Part shown: positions 54,185 to 63,506 of the stretch, in pieces | How the letters are laid out: every line of letters starts with the position of its first letter | Position numbering within the stretch: position 1 is the first letter of the stretch | Assembly: GCF_000196235.1 (NCBI RefSeq) | Contig: NC_008541.1 | Span: 3,472,001 to 3,536,000, forward strand | Direction of reading: 5' to 3' | Origin: Arthrobacter sp. FB24 | GTDB lineage: Bacteria; Actinomycetota; Actinomycetes; Actinomycetales; Micrococcaceae | Length of the DNA stretch: 64,000 nucleotides | Notes under the pieces: model-generated | The model's input: the letters and a program-made list of their open reading frames with translations, nothing else | Database searches by the model: none | What the model was told of the DNA's origin: nothing | Program-made: the position numbers and the translations under genes

Positions 54185-55162
54185 TTACTGGTAGAAGACG
54201 AATCGTTTGCTGAGCCGGAACTGCGCGGCTGTGATGGCCATGATGATCAGGGTGAGCAGCACCCCGATGGCGGACGCCTGACCGAATTCGAGCCGCTGGA
54301 AGGCCGATTCGAAGATGACCATGACGGCTGTGCGGGTGGAGTCACCGGGGCCGCCGCGGGTCAGCACATAGGGCTGGTCGAACACCTGCAGGGCGCTGAT
54401 GATGGCCATCACCGAGGCCACCAGCGTCGTGGGGCTCAGCAGCGGAAGCGTCACATGCAGGTGCTTGCGCCAGCCCGTGGCGCCGTCGATCGCTGCCGCT
54501 TCGTATGTCTCCACCGGAATGGAGGCCAGGCCGCCGATAAACAGCAGGAAGGAAAACCCGAAGTTCTGCCATACATAAACCAGAATCACGACGGCGGCGG
54601 ACCCGCCCGGCGTGGTCAGCCACGGCACGGCGGGGATGCCCGCGAGGGACAGGAACCAGTTGACCACGCCGAACTGTTCGTTGAAGAGGTACCGCATGAA
54701 GATGGACACGGAGGCCGCCGACAGGATCAACGGGAAGAAGAAGGCGGAGCGGAAGAACACGCGCAGCCAGGCCGGCATTTTCTCCTGCACCATGATGGCC
54801 AGTGCCAGGGCGAGCCCCAACTGGAGGGCTACGGCCACCACCACGAACACGATGGTGTTCAGGAAGGACACCCGGACGGTGGGGTCCTGGACCACTTCGG
54901 AGAAGTTGTCGAAGCCCACGAACGTCGGCGCGGAAATGATGTCCCAGCGGAAGAAGGCGAGGACCACCGACGCCACAATCGGGATCAGGGTGAACAGGCC
55001 CATGCCGAGGATCGTGGGGCCCAGGAAGACCCAGGCCAGCCAGCGCTGGGTGTGCCTAGAGCCGGCGCCCGGTGCCGTGGCGTCTTTGGCGGACGGGGCA
55101 TCCTGCGCTGCCGGCCCGGCGGCCCGCTTCGGCCGCTCCCGGTGCGGGGTGGTGGTGCTCAT
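54185..55162 (-). CDS. Carbohydrate ABC transporter permease, MalF type
   Basis: 325 residues. A hydrophilic N-terminal ~40 residues precede the first membrane segment (WVFLGPTILGMGLFTLIPIVASV). The EAA loop is TYEAAAIDGATGWRKHLHVTLPLLSPT. It overlaps the binding-protein gene by four bases and the MalG gene follows after 8 nt. Confidence 0.92.
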   Translation of the reverse strand: MSTTTPHRERPKRAAGPAAQDAPSAKDATAPGAGSRHTQRWLAWVFLGPTILGMGLFTLIPIVASVVLAFFRWDIISAPTFVGFDNFSEVVQDPTVRVSFLNTIVFVVVAVALQLGLALALAIMVQEKMPAWLRVFFRSAFFFPLILSAASVSIFMRYLFNEQFGVVNWFLSLAGIPAVPWLTTPGGSAAVVILVYVWQNFGFSFLLFIGGLASIPVETYEAAAIDGATGWRKHLHVTLPLLSPTTLVASVMAIISALQVFDQPYVLTRGGPGDSTRTAVMVIFESAFQRLEFGQASAIGVLLTLIIMAITAAQFRLSKRFVFYQ

Positions 55163-56580
55163 GACTGCCTCCTCAGGGCCAGTTCAAGGTCGCGCTGCAT
55201 GGAGGCGAGGGCCTGTTTGAGCTGGCGCTCGTCGCCGCTGACTGCGAGCGATACGTTCTTCATCAGGGCCGTTTCGACGGCCGCCTGCTGGGGTGGTGCC
55301 GGAATGGGGCCGGTGGTGGGGAAACGGTCCAGGGTGTCGTAGAAGACCTTCCAATGGGCGGGCCCCTTGCCCGCGTAAAGCTGCTCGTTCACCATGGAGC
55401 GGCGCGCCGGCGTCGTAATCGGGTTGGGGAAAATCAGTTCCATGGCCTCGCGGCTGGAACTGAACTTGATCCATTCCCAGGCGGCGTCCTTGTCCTTCGC
55501 GGTCTTCATGATCGCGTAGCCCGCGGTGCCGAACTGGTGGCGCTGGCTCTTCCAGCGCGGGAAGAACTGCACGTCGAAATCGCTTTCGCCCATCCCGGCT
55601 TCGTGCAGGCCCTGCACCCAGTAGCCGCCGGCGGGGGTGGTCCCGATGCGGTTGGATGCGAACAGTCCCACCAGTGAGCTGCCGCCGCCTTCCTCGGGGC
55701 GGACGCCCAGCCCGTCCTTGACCAGTCCGCGGAGGTAGTCGAAGGACTCGAACACGCGGTCGTCATTGGCGTTGGGTTCCAGCCACTGGTAGCCGCCGGA
55801 GCGGAGGCCGCGGGAGGGATCGTTGGCGTAGAAGCCGTCCCAAAGCCACTCTCCACCGGCGGACCTGGTCTCCTTCAGGAAGCTGGTGTCGTTCGCGTAG
55901 AGCCACGGCACCACTCCGCCGAAGAGCCGGTTGGTCCAGTAGTAGGGCGTGAAGTCCGAGGTCCGGGCTTTCCGCATGGCGGCGAGGCTGTTGCGGAAGT
56001 CCATGTGGGTCCAGTCATCCGCCGGGCGCTCCAATCCTGCCTGCGCGAACGCGGTGGTGTTGTAGTACATGTTGGCGGCGTTCCAGTCCATCGGGAGCTG
56101 ATACAGGCTGCCCTTGTACATGAAGGCCTCCACCAGGCTGGGGTGGACGTCGTCGAAGAACTCGGCCATGTCCGCGGCGTCGCGGCGCACGTACTCGTCC
56201 AGCGGGTGGGCAAGCTTTTCAGCGAACAGCTGGGCGCCTTCAGTGGCCACGTAGACCACATCCGGCGGGGTGCCCGCGGCCACCATGGTGAGGATCTTGG
56301 TGAAGAAGTCCTTCCAGTCGACGGCCTGGATGGCCTGGACTTTGACCCTGATCTCCGGGTGGAGGCGGGTGAAGGCGTCGATGGCGCGCTGGCGGGCGGC
56401 GGCGTCCGCGGCGGTGCCCATGATGGCGATACTGAGGCTGTTGTCCCCTCGGCCCGGAATGTCCGATCCGGAGAGCCGCGGCCAGGACGCCACGGTTGCT
56501 CCGATGATTCCCGCGCCCAGGGCACCAAGGGCGGTACGACGGGTGATTTCCCGCAGGTGCCCGTTTGTGGCTCCGGTCAT
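55159..56580 (-). CDS. Sugar ABC transporter substrate-binding protein (Tat-type signal)
   Basis: 473 residues of solute-binding family 1. The N-terminus EITRRTALGALGAGIIGATVASWP carries a twin-arginine-like signal and no lipobox Cys, so secretion by Tat is likely. Domain features include FTRLHPEIRVKVQAI, AGTPPDVVYVATEGAQ and a long C-terminal lobe. It should bind sucrose or fructo-oligosaccharides, judging from the GH32 gene in the operon. First gene after the double LacI operator. Confidence 0.9.
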   Translation of the reverse strand: MTGATNGHLREITRRTALGALGAGIIGATVASWPRLSGSDIPGRGDNSLSIAIMGTAADAAARQRAIDAFTRLHPEIRVKVQAIQAVDWKDFFTKILTMVAAGTPPDVVYVATEGAQLFAEKLAHPLDEYVRRDAADMAEFFDDVHPSLVEAFMYKGSLYQLPMDWNAANMYYNTTAFAQAGLERPADDWTHMDFRNSLAAMRKARTSDFTPYYWTNRLFGGVVPWLYANDTSFLKETRSAGGEWLWDGFYANDPSRGLRSGGYQWLEPNANDDRVFESFDYLRGLVKDGLGVRPEEGGGSSLVGLFASNRIGTTPAGGYWVQGLHEAGMGESDFDVQFFPRWKSQRHQFGTAGYAIMKTAKDKDAAWEWIKFSSSREAMELIFPNPITTPARRSMVNEQLYAGKGPAHWKVFYDTLDRFPTTGPIPAPPQQAAVETALMKNVSLAVSGDERQLKQALASMQRDLELALRRQS

Positions 56581-56590
56581 GTCAATTTCC

Positions 56591-56610
56591 TTCCTAACAC
56601 GTGTTAGGAA
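56591..56610. promoter_or_regulatory. LacI-type operator 1 (perfect palindrome)
   Basis: TTCCTAACACGTGTTAGGAA is a perfect 20-bp palindrome centred on CACGTG, 11 nt upstream of the fructoside binding-protein start. The CpG-centred form is typical of LacI-family sites. Confidence 0.85.
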
Positions 56611-56624
56611 CTGTAGATTGCCGA

Positions 56625-56640
56625 CCTAACACGTGTCAAG
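56625..56640. promoter_or_regulatory. LacI-type operator 2
   Basis: CCTAACACGTGTCAAG is an imperfect version of operator 1 whose centre is exactly 32 bp away, about three helical turns, which would allow cooperative binding on one DNA face. Confidence 0.8.
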
Positions 56641-56667
56641 CGTCACAATGCCACGATGCGTAATGCG

Positions 56668-56735
56668 ACGCTCTCTCACTTCCGGCCGCTTTTCCCCGGA
56701 CGCTCTCTCACTTCCCGCCTATCCAGCAAATGAGA
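56668..56735. repeat. Repeat family III, short array
   Basis: ACGCTCTCTCACTTCC occurs at 56668 and again at 56700, a 32-nt period, with a degenerate AATGAGAGG further right. It is the same core and period as the array at 50401, and lies between the fructoside operon and the second lacI gene. Confidence 0.8.
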
Positions 56736-56806
56736 GGTCCTGGAATCCTCGCGCACTCCACAGCGGGAGGCTAAGCGCATAGACTCGAGGGAAAGGAGAG
56801 ATTGAC

Positions 56807-57901
56807 ATGGCAAAGGGTCCTACGGTTTATCACGTTGCTGAGCGGGCAGGCGTCTCCATCGCCACAGTGTCATTCACCTTCAGGCAGCCCGAGAAGGTAA
56901 AGGCATCTACGCGTGAGCTGGTCCTCGCCGCCGCCAAAGAACTTGGCTACGTGCCCAGCGCCAGCGCGCGGGGCCTGGCCCGCGGCCGGACGGGTGCGCT
57001 GGGGCTATTTGCCTACGACTTCCTGCTGGACCCGGCCGACAGCATCAGAGGACGGGACCCGCAGGGCCACGACCCCGCACAGGCAGACTCGGAACGCCAG
57101 AACGAGGATCTTCGGCTGTTTCCGCTGTATGTGGACGAGGTCCAGCGGGGAGTTGAGCTCGAATGCTGGCGCCGCGGGCAGGCACTGCTGGTCGGCGGCG
57201 GCAATCCGGAAAACAACGAGGCCGTGCTGTCCGACATCGCCGGCCGGGTCGACGGGCTGGCCGTTTTCCCCCGGTCGGTGCCCAGCGAAGCACTGGCGCG
57301 GATCGCCGGGCGCATTCCAGTCGTCGAAGTCTCTGAGAGTGCGCTTCACCCGGAGTTGGATCACGTCACCGTGGACAACGCTTCGGGCACGCGGGCGATT
57401 ACCGAGCACCTAGTCACCGAGCACGGCATGAAGAGGCTGATGTTCCTGGGCGGGATGCCGTCCTCGGACAACGATGAACGGCTCGCGGCATTCCTCGCGG
57501 CGCTGCGCGATGCCGGGCTGACACCCGCACGCGAGCCGGACTATCCGTGCGGTGGCGAGCAGGCCGTTGCAGAGGTTATCGCGGCGGTATGCCGGGAAAA
57601 CGCAGTGCCTGACGCCATCGTGTGCGCCACCGATCAGGACGCGCTTGTGGTGCTGGACGCGCTGGCAGCTGCCGGCGTCAAGGTCCCGATGGACGTTGCC
57701 GTGACCGGATTTGACGGCATCGCCGCCGGCAGGGTGGTCCGGCCTTCCCTGACCACCGTCCGGCAGCCCATGGAACAGATGGGCCGCGCCATGGTCGAAC
57801 TGCTGCTGGACCGCCTGGACCACCCGGACAAGCCCCCGGCTTCGTTGCGACTGCCCGTCCGCGTCGTGCTGCGCGAGAGCTGCGGCTGCCGGCCGGACTA
57901 A
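56807..57901 (+). CDS. LacI family transcriptional regulator (2)
   Basis: 364 residues from ATG 56807 (AAAGGAGA upstream). The HTH is VYHVAERAGVSIATVSFTF, unusual in having SFTF where most have SRVL. The hinge is SARGLARGRTGALGLF, and the effector domain ends with TVRQPMEQMGRAMVELLLDRL. It is divergent from the fructoside operon, and a glucoside operon follows it, so it could control either; the operators nearest its own gene favour the fructoside side. Confidence 0.87.
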   Translation: MAKGPTVYHVAERAGVSIATVSFTFRQPEKVKASTRELVLAAAKELGYVPSASARGLARGRTGALGLFAYDFLLDPADSIRGRDPQGHDPAQADSERQNEDLRLFPLYVDEVQRGVELECWRRGQALLVGGGNPENNEAVLSDIAGRVDGLAVFPRSVPSEALARIAGRIPVVEVSESALHPELDHVTVDNASGTRAITEHLVTEHGMKRLMFLGGMPSSDNDERLAAFLAALRDAGLTPAREPDYPCGGEQAVAEVIAAVCRENAVPDAIVCATDQDALVVLDALAAAGVKVPMDVAVTGFDGIAAGRVVRPSLTTVRQPMEQMGRAMVELLLDRLDHPDKPPASLRLPVRVVLRESCGCRPD

Positions 57902-58274
57902 GCCGGACACAGCCCAAACAAAGGGCGTAGTGGCGGCCGCCGCGCGCGGCCGCCGCGCGGGGCCGCCGGCCGCCGCGCGGGGCCGCCGGGTCCGCTGCGC
58001 CGCCGCGCGGCACTCCCCGCCGTCGCTTTGCTTTCTGAAGAACCATGCGCGGCGCCGCTTACTGCACCGCGGCGGGCGCCGCGGTTATGCCCCCTGCACC
58101 GGACTGTGCATCAAATTTCTTCGGCCAACTGTTGCCAAGGTCACATTCAATGCGCTTAGATTGACCCAGTAATAGAAATCAAAGCGCTTAGATGTTTGTA
58201 TGGGTGGCCTCGCAGCCCCTGCCAGCACACAGCCCGCCGCGACGACAGTTCACGCGGGACCCACGAAAGGAACA
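57902..58274. other. Gene-free spacer: GC-rich tandem repeat then AT-rich promoter region
   Basis: The left half is extremely GC-rich and contains two perfect 20-nt copies of GGCCGCCGCGCGGGGCCGCC (57948-57967, 57968-57987) with further partial ones. The right half (from ~58080) is AT-richer and holds paired GCGCTTAGAT motifs and the ribosome-binding site AAAGG of the next gene. No credible gene is seen. Confidence 0.7.
58150..58194 (+). promoter_or_regulatory. Paired LacI-like motifs upstream of the glucoside operon
   Basis: GCGCTTAGAT occurs at 58152-58161 and again at 58184-58193, exactly 32 bp apart. The second is part of AAGCGCTT, a CpG-centred palindrome like LacI-family sites, and the first is a degenerate form. 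They lie 82-124 nt before the binding-protein start. Confidence 0.6.
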
Positions 58275-59552
58275 ATGATGATCCGTCCGAACGCAACGAA
58301 GGCAGCCGCCATAGGCCTCGCCGCAGCGCTGCTGATGACCGGCTGCGGCAGGGACACCGCGGGTTCGTCCCCAGCGTCATCGGCCAAGCCCATTGCCTCA
58401 GGCCAGGCATCCGGCACCATTACCCTGTGGGCCCAGGGCAGCGAAGGCGAAGCCCTTCCGGCACTGCTCAAGGAGTTCGAGGCCGAGAATCCCGGCGTCA
58501 AGGTCAACGTCACAGCCATCCCCTGGGACGCGGCCCTCAGTAAGTACCAGACCGCCATCGCCGGCGGGACGACGCCGGACGTCGCCCAGATGGGCACCAC
58601 CTGGATGGGCGATTTCGCCAACTCGTTCGATGCCACGCCCAAAGAGATCGACGCAAGCGACTTCTTCCCCGGCTCGGTGAAGTCAACCGAAGTCGAAGGA
58701 ACCACCTACGGGGTGCCGTGGTACGTCGACACCCGCGTGGTCTACTACCGCAGCGACCTCGCGGAGAAGGCCGGCATCACCAAGGCGCCCGAAACCTGGG
58801 ATGACTTCAAGGCCCTTGCCAAGGGCCTTCAAGAGAAGGCCGGGGCAAAATACGGGGTTCAACTGCCTGCCGGGGTCGCCGGCTCCTACCTCGACACCCT
58901 CCCGTTCCAGTGGTCCAACGGAGCGAAGTTGATGAACGACGACGGCACCAAGTGGACCCTCGACACTCCGGAAGCGGCAGAGGCCCTGAAGTATTACTCC
59001 AGCTTCTTCGCTGATGGGCTCGCGTCCAAGGCTGTCTCCACGGGAACCACTGCCGAGGCGTCCTTCGTGGACGGTTCCGCCCCCATGATGATCAGCGGTC
59101 CCTGGCACGTCGGCCTGCTCAACAAGGCCGGCGGGGCAGGATTCGAGGACAAGTACAAGGTTGCCCCGATGCCCAAGGCGAAGACCTCAACGTCCTTCGT
59201 CGGCGGCTCCAACATGGTGGTGTTCAAGAAGTCAGAGAACCGCGATTCTTCCTGGAAGCTCCTGCAGTGGCTGTCCAAGCCCGAGGTCCAGCTCAAGTGG
59301 TACAAGGCCACCGGCGACCTCCCTTCGCAGCAGGGTGCCTGGAAGGACCAGTCCCTGGCAGGAGACAGCAAGCTCTCGGTCTTCGGCGACCAGCTCAAGA
59401 CCACCAACAACCCGCCGGCCGTTTCCACCTGGACCCAGGTTGCCGCCGCCGCCGACAGCGAAATCGAACAGATCGTCAAGGCCGGCAAGGACCCCGCGGA
59501 GGCACTGAAGTCCCTGCAGCAGGCCGCAGATTCGATCGGCACCGGGAAGTAA
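58275..59552 (+). CDS. Sugar ABC transporter substrate-binding lipoprotein
   Basis: 425 residues from ATG 58275 (AAAGG four bases upstream; a second ATG follows directly). Lipobox LLMTGC, then family 1 features SGTITLWAQGSEGEALPALLKEFEAE, GGTTPDVAQMGTTWMGDF and YGVPWYVDTRVVYYRSDLAEKAG. It is the first gene of an SBP-permease-permease-GH3-DUF3131 unit, so the ligand is probably a beta-glucoside or glucan oligosaccharide. Confidence 0.92.
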   Translation: MMIRPNATKAAAIGLAAALLMTGCGRDTAGSSPASSAKPIASGQASGTITLWAQGSEGEALPALLKEFEAENPGVKVNVTAIPWDAALSKYQTAIAGGTTPDVAQMGTTWMGDFANSFDATPKEIDASDFFPGSVKSTEVEGTTYGVPWYVDTRVVYYRSDLAEKAGITKAPETWDDFKALAKGLQEKAGAKYGVQLPAGVAGSYLDTLPFQWSNGAKLMNDDGTKWTLDTPEAAEALKYYSSFFADGLASKAVSTGTTAEASFVDGSAPMMISGPWHVGLLNKAGGAGFEDKYKVAPMPKAKTSTSFVGGSNMVVFKKSENRDSSWKLLQWLSKPEVQLKWYKATGDLPSQQGAWKDQSLAGDSKLSVFGDQLKTTNNPPAVSTWTQVAAAADSEIEQIVKAGKDPAEALKSLQQAADSIGTGK

Positions 59553-59554
59553 CA

Positions 59555-60514
59555 GTGGCCACCACGACAAACGCGATGCCTGCCGGCACCAAAAATGCCG
59601 GCAGGCCTCCGGCCCGTGCCAGGGTCCGTGCTGGGCAGACGCGGCGCCGCCGGAACGCGCTCACGGCGTGGCTGTTCGCGCTGCCGTTCGTGCTCATCTT
59701 CGGTGTGTTCATGCTGGGTCCGCTGGTCTCGTCGTTCCTGATGTCGTTCACGGACTTCACCAGCCGCGACATCGAAAACCCCTTCGCGGTGGGATTCGTC
59801 GGGCTCGAGCAGTATGCCGCCCTCTTCCGGAATCCGCAGTTCCTGCACTCGGTGCTCAACACGGCCTATTTCGTCGCTGCCGGGATCCCACTCACCACGG
59901 TCCTTGCCCTCGCGCTGGCAGTGGCCCTGAACAACGGCATCACCCGCTTCCGCACGGCCTTCCGTGTTGGCTTCTACACGCCCGTGGTCACCAGCATTGT
60001 GGCCGTCGCCGTCGTATGGCGGTTCATCCTCCAGCCTGACGGACTGCTGAACGTCATTCTCGGCTGGGTGGGCATCGCCGGCCCGGACTGGCTGAACAGC
60101 ACCACGTGGTCCATGCCGGCCCTGATCCTGCTGGCCGTCTGGCGGAACCTGGGCACGCTCATGATCATCTTCCTGGCCGGGCTGCAGGCCGTCTCGGGCG
60201 ACATCCTCGAGGCCGCCGAAGTGGACGGCGCCAACGCCTGGCAGCGGTTCATGCGGATCACCTTGCCCATGCTGCGCCCCACGCTCCTGCTGGGAACCGT
60301 CCTGCTTTCGGTCGGCTTCCTGCAGTTCTTCGAAGAACCGTTCGTGATGACAAAGGGCGGCCCGCTGGATTCGACCCTGTCCGTCAGCTACTTCACGTAC
60401 AACCAGTTCGGGTTCGGCAAATACGGACTGGCCTCCGCGGCCAGCTATGTGCTCTTCGTGGCCATCGCGCTGTTGAGCCTGCTGCAATTCCGAGCCCTGC
60501 GATCCAAGGACTGA
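59555..60514 (+). CDS. Sugar ABC transporter permease, MalF type
   Basis: 319 residues from GTG 59555, two bases after the preceding stop; the longer open frame lies inside the binding-protein gene. A basic N-terminus (RARVRAGQTRRRRN) precedes six membrane segments. The EAA loop is DILEAAEVDGANAWQRFMRITLPMLRPT. Confidence 0.92.
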   Translation: MATTTNAMPAGTKNAGRPPARARVRAGQTRRRRNALTAWLFALPFVLIFGVFMLGPLVSSFLMSFTDFTSRDIENPFAVGFVGLEQYAALFRNPQFLHSVLNTAYFVAAGIPLTTVLALALAVALNNGITRFRTAFRVGFYTPVVTSIVAVAVVWRFILQPDGLLNVILGWVGIAGPDWLNSTTWSMPALILLAVWRNLGTLMIIFLAGLQAVSGDILEAAEVDGANAWQRFMRITLPMLRPTLLLGTVLLSVGFLQFFEEPFVMTKGGPLDSTLSVSYFTYNQFGFGKYGLASAASYVLFVAIALLSLLQFRALRSKD

Positions 60515-60526
60515 GGACCGATCCCC

Positions 60527-61462
60527 ATGACGATCCCTGACACATCAGCACCGCTTCCCGTCACCGCAGCACCCGTTACGCCGGACCCGGAAAATGCGCC
60601 GCCCGCCAGTACCAAATCGAACGCACGACGGCGGTCCGGCCGCCGCGCGCCGGCGCGCCGCACGCTGACCTACGCCGTCCTGGTGGTCGGCGTGTCCGCC
60701 ACCCTCCTGCCGTTCGCCTGGATGTTCCTCGGCGCGTTCAAGACCCAGGGCGAACTGCTCCGCCGGCCCATCACCTGGTGGCCCGAGCAGCCCACGCTGG
60801 ACAACTTCCTGATGTGGTTTAACGAGCTGCACATCGGCACGTTCTTCCTGAACAGTGTGGTGGTGGCCGTGTTCACCGTCCTCGGCAACCTGCTGTTCTG
60901 CTCCATGGTGGGTTACGCATTGGCCAAGATGGACTTCCCGGGCAAGCGCTTCCTGTTCCTGCTGGTCATGGTCATGCTCATGGTCCCGGGCGTTGTCACG
61001 TTTGTGCCGCTGTTCGTGATGGTGAGCAAGCTGGGCCTGGTCAGCACCTACCCGGCACTGATCCTGCCGTTCCTGGCGGCCCCGATGGGCGTGTTCCTGA
61101 TGCGCCAGTTCATCATGGGCATCCCGGACTCCCTGATCGAAGCTGCCCGGATCGACGGAGCCGGCGAACTCCGCACGTTCCTGCGGATCGTCATGCCCCT
61201 GTGCGGGCCGCCGCTGGCCACCCTCGGCATCCTGACCTTCCTCGGGTCCTGGAACAACTTCCTGTGGCCGCTGGTGGTGGCGCAGACCGAGGACATGTAC
61301 ACCCTGCCTGTGGCGCTGTCCCTGTATTCCACCGGCCAGAACGCCACCGACTACGGCCTGCTCCTGGCCGGATCGGTCCTGGTGATCACGCCCATCATCC
61401 TGCTGTTCGTTTCCCTGCAGCGCTACTTCATCCAGGGCGTCGCAGCCACCGGCATCAAGTAG
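60527..61462 (+). CDS. Sugar ABC transporter permease, MalG type
   Basis: 311 residues. A Pro/Arg-rich cytoplasmic N-terminus of ~45 residues is followed by six membrane segments and the EAA loop SLIEAARIDGAGELRTFLRIVMPLCGPP. RITWWPEQPTLDNF-type periplasmic sequence (here RPITWWPEQPTLDNFLMWF) marks the MalG group. ATG 60527 is 12 nt after the MalF gene. Confidence 0.92.
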   Translation: MTIPDTSAPLPVTAAPVTPDPENAPPASTKSNARRRSGRRAPARRTLTYAVLVVGVSATLLPFAWMFLGAFKTQGELLRRPITWWPEQPTLDNFLMWFNELHIGTFFLNSVVVAVFTVLGNLLFCSMVGYALAKMDFPGKRFLFLLVMVMLMVPGVVTFVPLFVMVSKLGLVSTYPALILPFLAAPMGVFLMRQFIMGIPDSLIEAARIDGAGELRTFLRIVMPLCGPPLATLGILTFLGSWNNFLWPLVVAQTEDMYTLPVALSLYSTGQNATDYGLLLAGSVLVITPIILLFVSLQRYFIQGVAATGIK

Positions 61463-61514
61463 GCCGCCTTCTCCCCTGCCCTTCCAGACTTCACCTGACG
61501 CAAGAGAGCACCCA

Positions 61515-63506
61515 TTGACTTCACAGACCCGCACCAGCCCGCGCCCCGGAAACCCGCGCCCCGGAAACCCCCGTCCCGGAAACTCCGGCAACAGCACCCA
61601 AACCGCCGGCACCGGCCCCGCCACCTCCGTGGCGGCCGACGGCACACGGTACCGGGACCTCAACGGCAACGGGATCATGGATCCCTTCGAGAACCCTGGA
61701 CTCAGCCCGCACGAACGCGCAGCCGACCTCGTGGCCCGGCTCAGCCTCGAAGAAAAGGCCGGGCTGATGTTCCACACCGTGATTGAGACCGGACCGGGCG
61801 GATCCCTGCTCGAGACTCCCGGAAACATCAGCAAGTCGCCCACCAGCACGGTGATCCTGGGCAAGTTCATGAACCACTTCAACATTCACGCCTTGGGCAC
61901 TGCCCGGGAGGCCGCGATGTGGAGCAACGCCCTGCAACAGCTTGCGGCACAGACCCCGCACGGCATTCCGGTCACGATCTCCACGGACCCCCGCCACGCC
62001 TTCATCGAGAACTCCGGCGTATCGTTCACCGCCGCCCACTTTTCCCAGTGGCCCGAGCCGATCGGCCTGGCCGCCGTCGGCAGTGCCGAGCTAATCCGCC
62101 GCTTCGCCGAGATCGCCCGCACGGAGTACACCGCCGTCGGCATCCGTGCCGCCCTGCACCCGACCGTCGACCTCGCCACAGAGCCACGCTGGTGCCGGCA
62201 GGCCGGAACCTTCGGGCAGGACTCCGAGCTCAGCTCGAAGTACGTCGTCGAGTACCTTCAAGGATTCCAGGGCGACGAGCTGGGTCCGGACAGCGTTGCC
62301 TGCACCACCAAGCACTTCCCGGGCGGCGGTCCGCAGCGCGACGGCGAAGACGCACACTTCCCCTACGGCCGGGAACAGGTCTACCCCGGCGGCCGCTTCG
62401 ACGAGCACCTGGCTCCGTTCCGGGCGGCCATCGCGGAAAAGACCAGCGCCATCATGCCCTATTACGGCATGCCGATCGGCGTCGAGCTGGACGGCGAGCC
62501 GGTGGAGGAAGTCGGCTTCGGCTACAACAGGCAGATCATCACCAACCTGCTCCGGGACAAGCTCGGCTACGACGGCGTGGTCCTCAGCGACTGGGAGCTG
62601 GTCAACGACAACATCGTTGGCGAGCAGGTGCTGCCGGCGAGGGCCTGGGGCGTTGAAGAGCTCACCGCGCCCGAGCGGATGCTGAAGATCCTCAACGCGG
62701 GCGTGGACCAGTTCGGCGGCGAGGAATGCACCGAGCTGCTCCTTGGCCTGGTCCGGGACGGCCTGGTCAGCGAGGAACGAATCGATGAGTCCGCGCGCCG
62801 CCTGCTGCTGGTCAAGTTCCAGCTCGGCCTGTTCGACAACCCCTTCGTGGACGAGGACGCAGCGGCCGAAATCGTTGGCAACCCCGAGTTCCGGCGGGAG
62901 GGCCACCGCGCGCAGGCAACGTCCGTCACGGTGCTGGCCAACGGAACGCACGACGGCGGGACGGCCCTGCCGCTGACCGGCTCACCCGCCGTCTACGTCG
63001 AAGGAATGGACCCGCTGAGTTTCGACGGTTTCGGGACTGTGGTGCAGGACCCGGATCAGGCCGATGTTGCCGTGATCCGGCTGCACTCCCCCTGGGACCA
63101 CCGCGACGACCTGTTCCTGGAACAGCACTTCCACGCCGGAAGCCTGGACTTCCCGCCCGGGCTGGTCTCCCGGCTCCGGACCCTGGCCGCGAAGGTTCCG
63201 CTGATCATCGACGTGCGGTTGGACCGTCCAGCCATCCTCACCCCGTTGGCGGGGTTCGCTGCGGCCCTGGTGGGCACCTTCGGCGTCTCGGACACCGCCC
63301 TGCTCGATGCCCTGTTCGGACGCATTGAGCCGCAGGGCAGCCTTCCCTTCGATATTCCCAGGTCCATGGACGCCGTACGTGGTTCACGCTCGGATGTCCC
63401 CGGAGACACCGCCGATCCCCTCTTCCGGTTCGGGCACGGCCTGCGGCTACCCGCGGCGCCCAACGCCGGAACCGCCGCTGCTATCCAGTCAGGACTGAGC
63501 TCATGA
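61515..63506 (+). CDS. GH3 family glycosidase (beta-glucosidase-like)
   Basis: 663 residues from TTG 61515. GH3 features: LEEKAGLMFHT, GIPVTISTDPRHAF, TTKHFPGGGPQRDGEDAHFPYG and the nucleophile Asp (~359) in GVVLSDWELVNDN. The N-terminal ~40 residues hold a 5-residue RPGNP repeat encoded by 15-nt repeats, and there is no signal peptide, so the enzyme is probably cytoplasmic. It should release glucose from imported beta-glucosides. It overlaps the following secreted protein gene by four bases. Confidence 0.9.
   Translation: MTSQTRTSPRPGNPRPGNPRPGNSGNSTQTAGTGPATSVAADGTRYRDLNGNGIMDPFENPGLSPHERAADLVARLSLEEKAGLMFHTVIETGPGGSLLETPGNISKSPTSTVILGKFMNHFNIHALGTAREAAMWSNALQQLAAQTPHGIPVTISTDPRHAFIENSGVSFTAAHFSQWPEPIGLAAVGSAELIRRFAEIARTEYTAVGIRAALHPTVDLATEPRWCRQAGTFGQDSELSSKYVVEYLQGFQGDELGPDSVACTTKHFPGGGPQRDGEDAHFPYGREQVYPGGRFDEHLAPFRAAIAEKTSAIMPYYGMPIGVELDGEPVEEVGFGYNRQIITNLLRDKLGYDGVVLSDWELVNDNIVGEQVLPARAWGVEELTAPERMLKILNAGVDQFGGEECTELLLGLVRDGLVSEERIDESARRLLLVKFQLGLFDNPFVDEDAAAEIVGNPEFRREGHRAQATSVTVLANGTHDGGTALPLTGSPAVYVEGMDPLSFDGFGTVVQDPDQADVAVIRLHSPWDHRDDLFLEQHFHAGSLDFPPGLVSRLRTLAAKVPLIIDVRLDRPAILTPLAGFAAALVGTFGVSDTALLDALFGRIEPQGSLPFDIPRSMDAVRGSRSDVPGDTADPLFRFGHGLRLPAAPNAGTAAAIQSGLSS

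Noticed and set aside
57902..58080. Origin or recombination site in the GC-rich tandem repeats
   Set aside because: The repeats are simple GGCCGCC-type amplification with no integrase, partition gene or DnaA-box cluster nearby.
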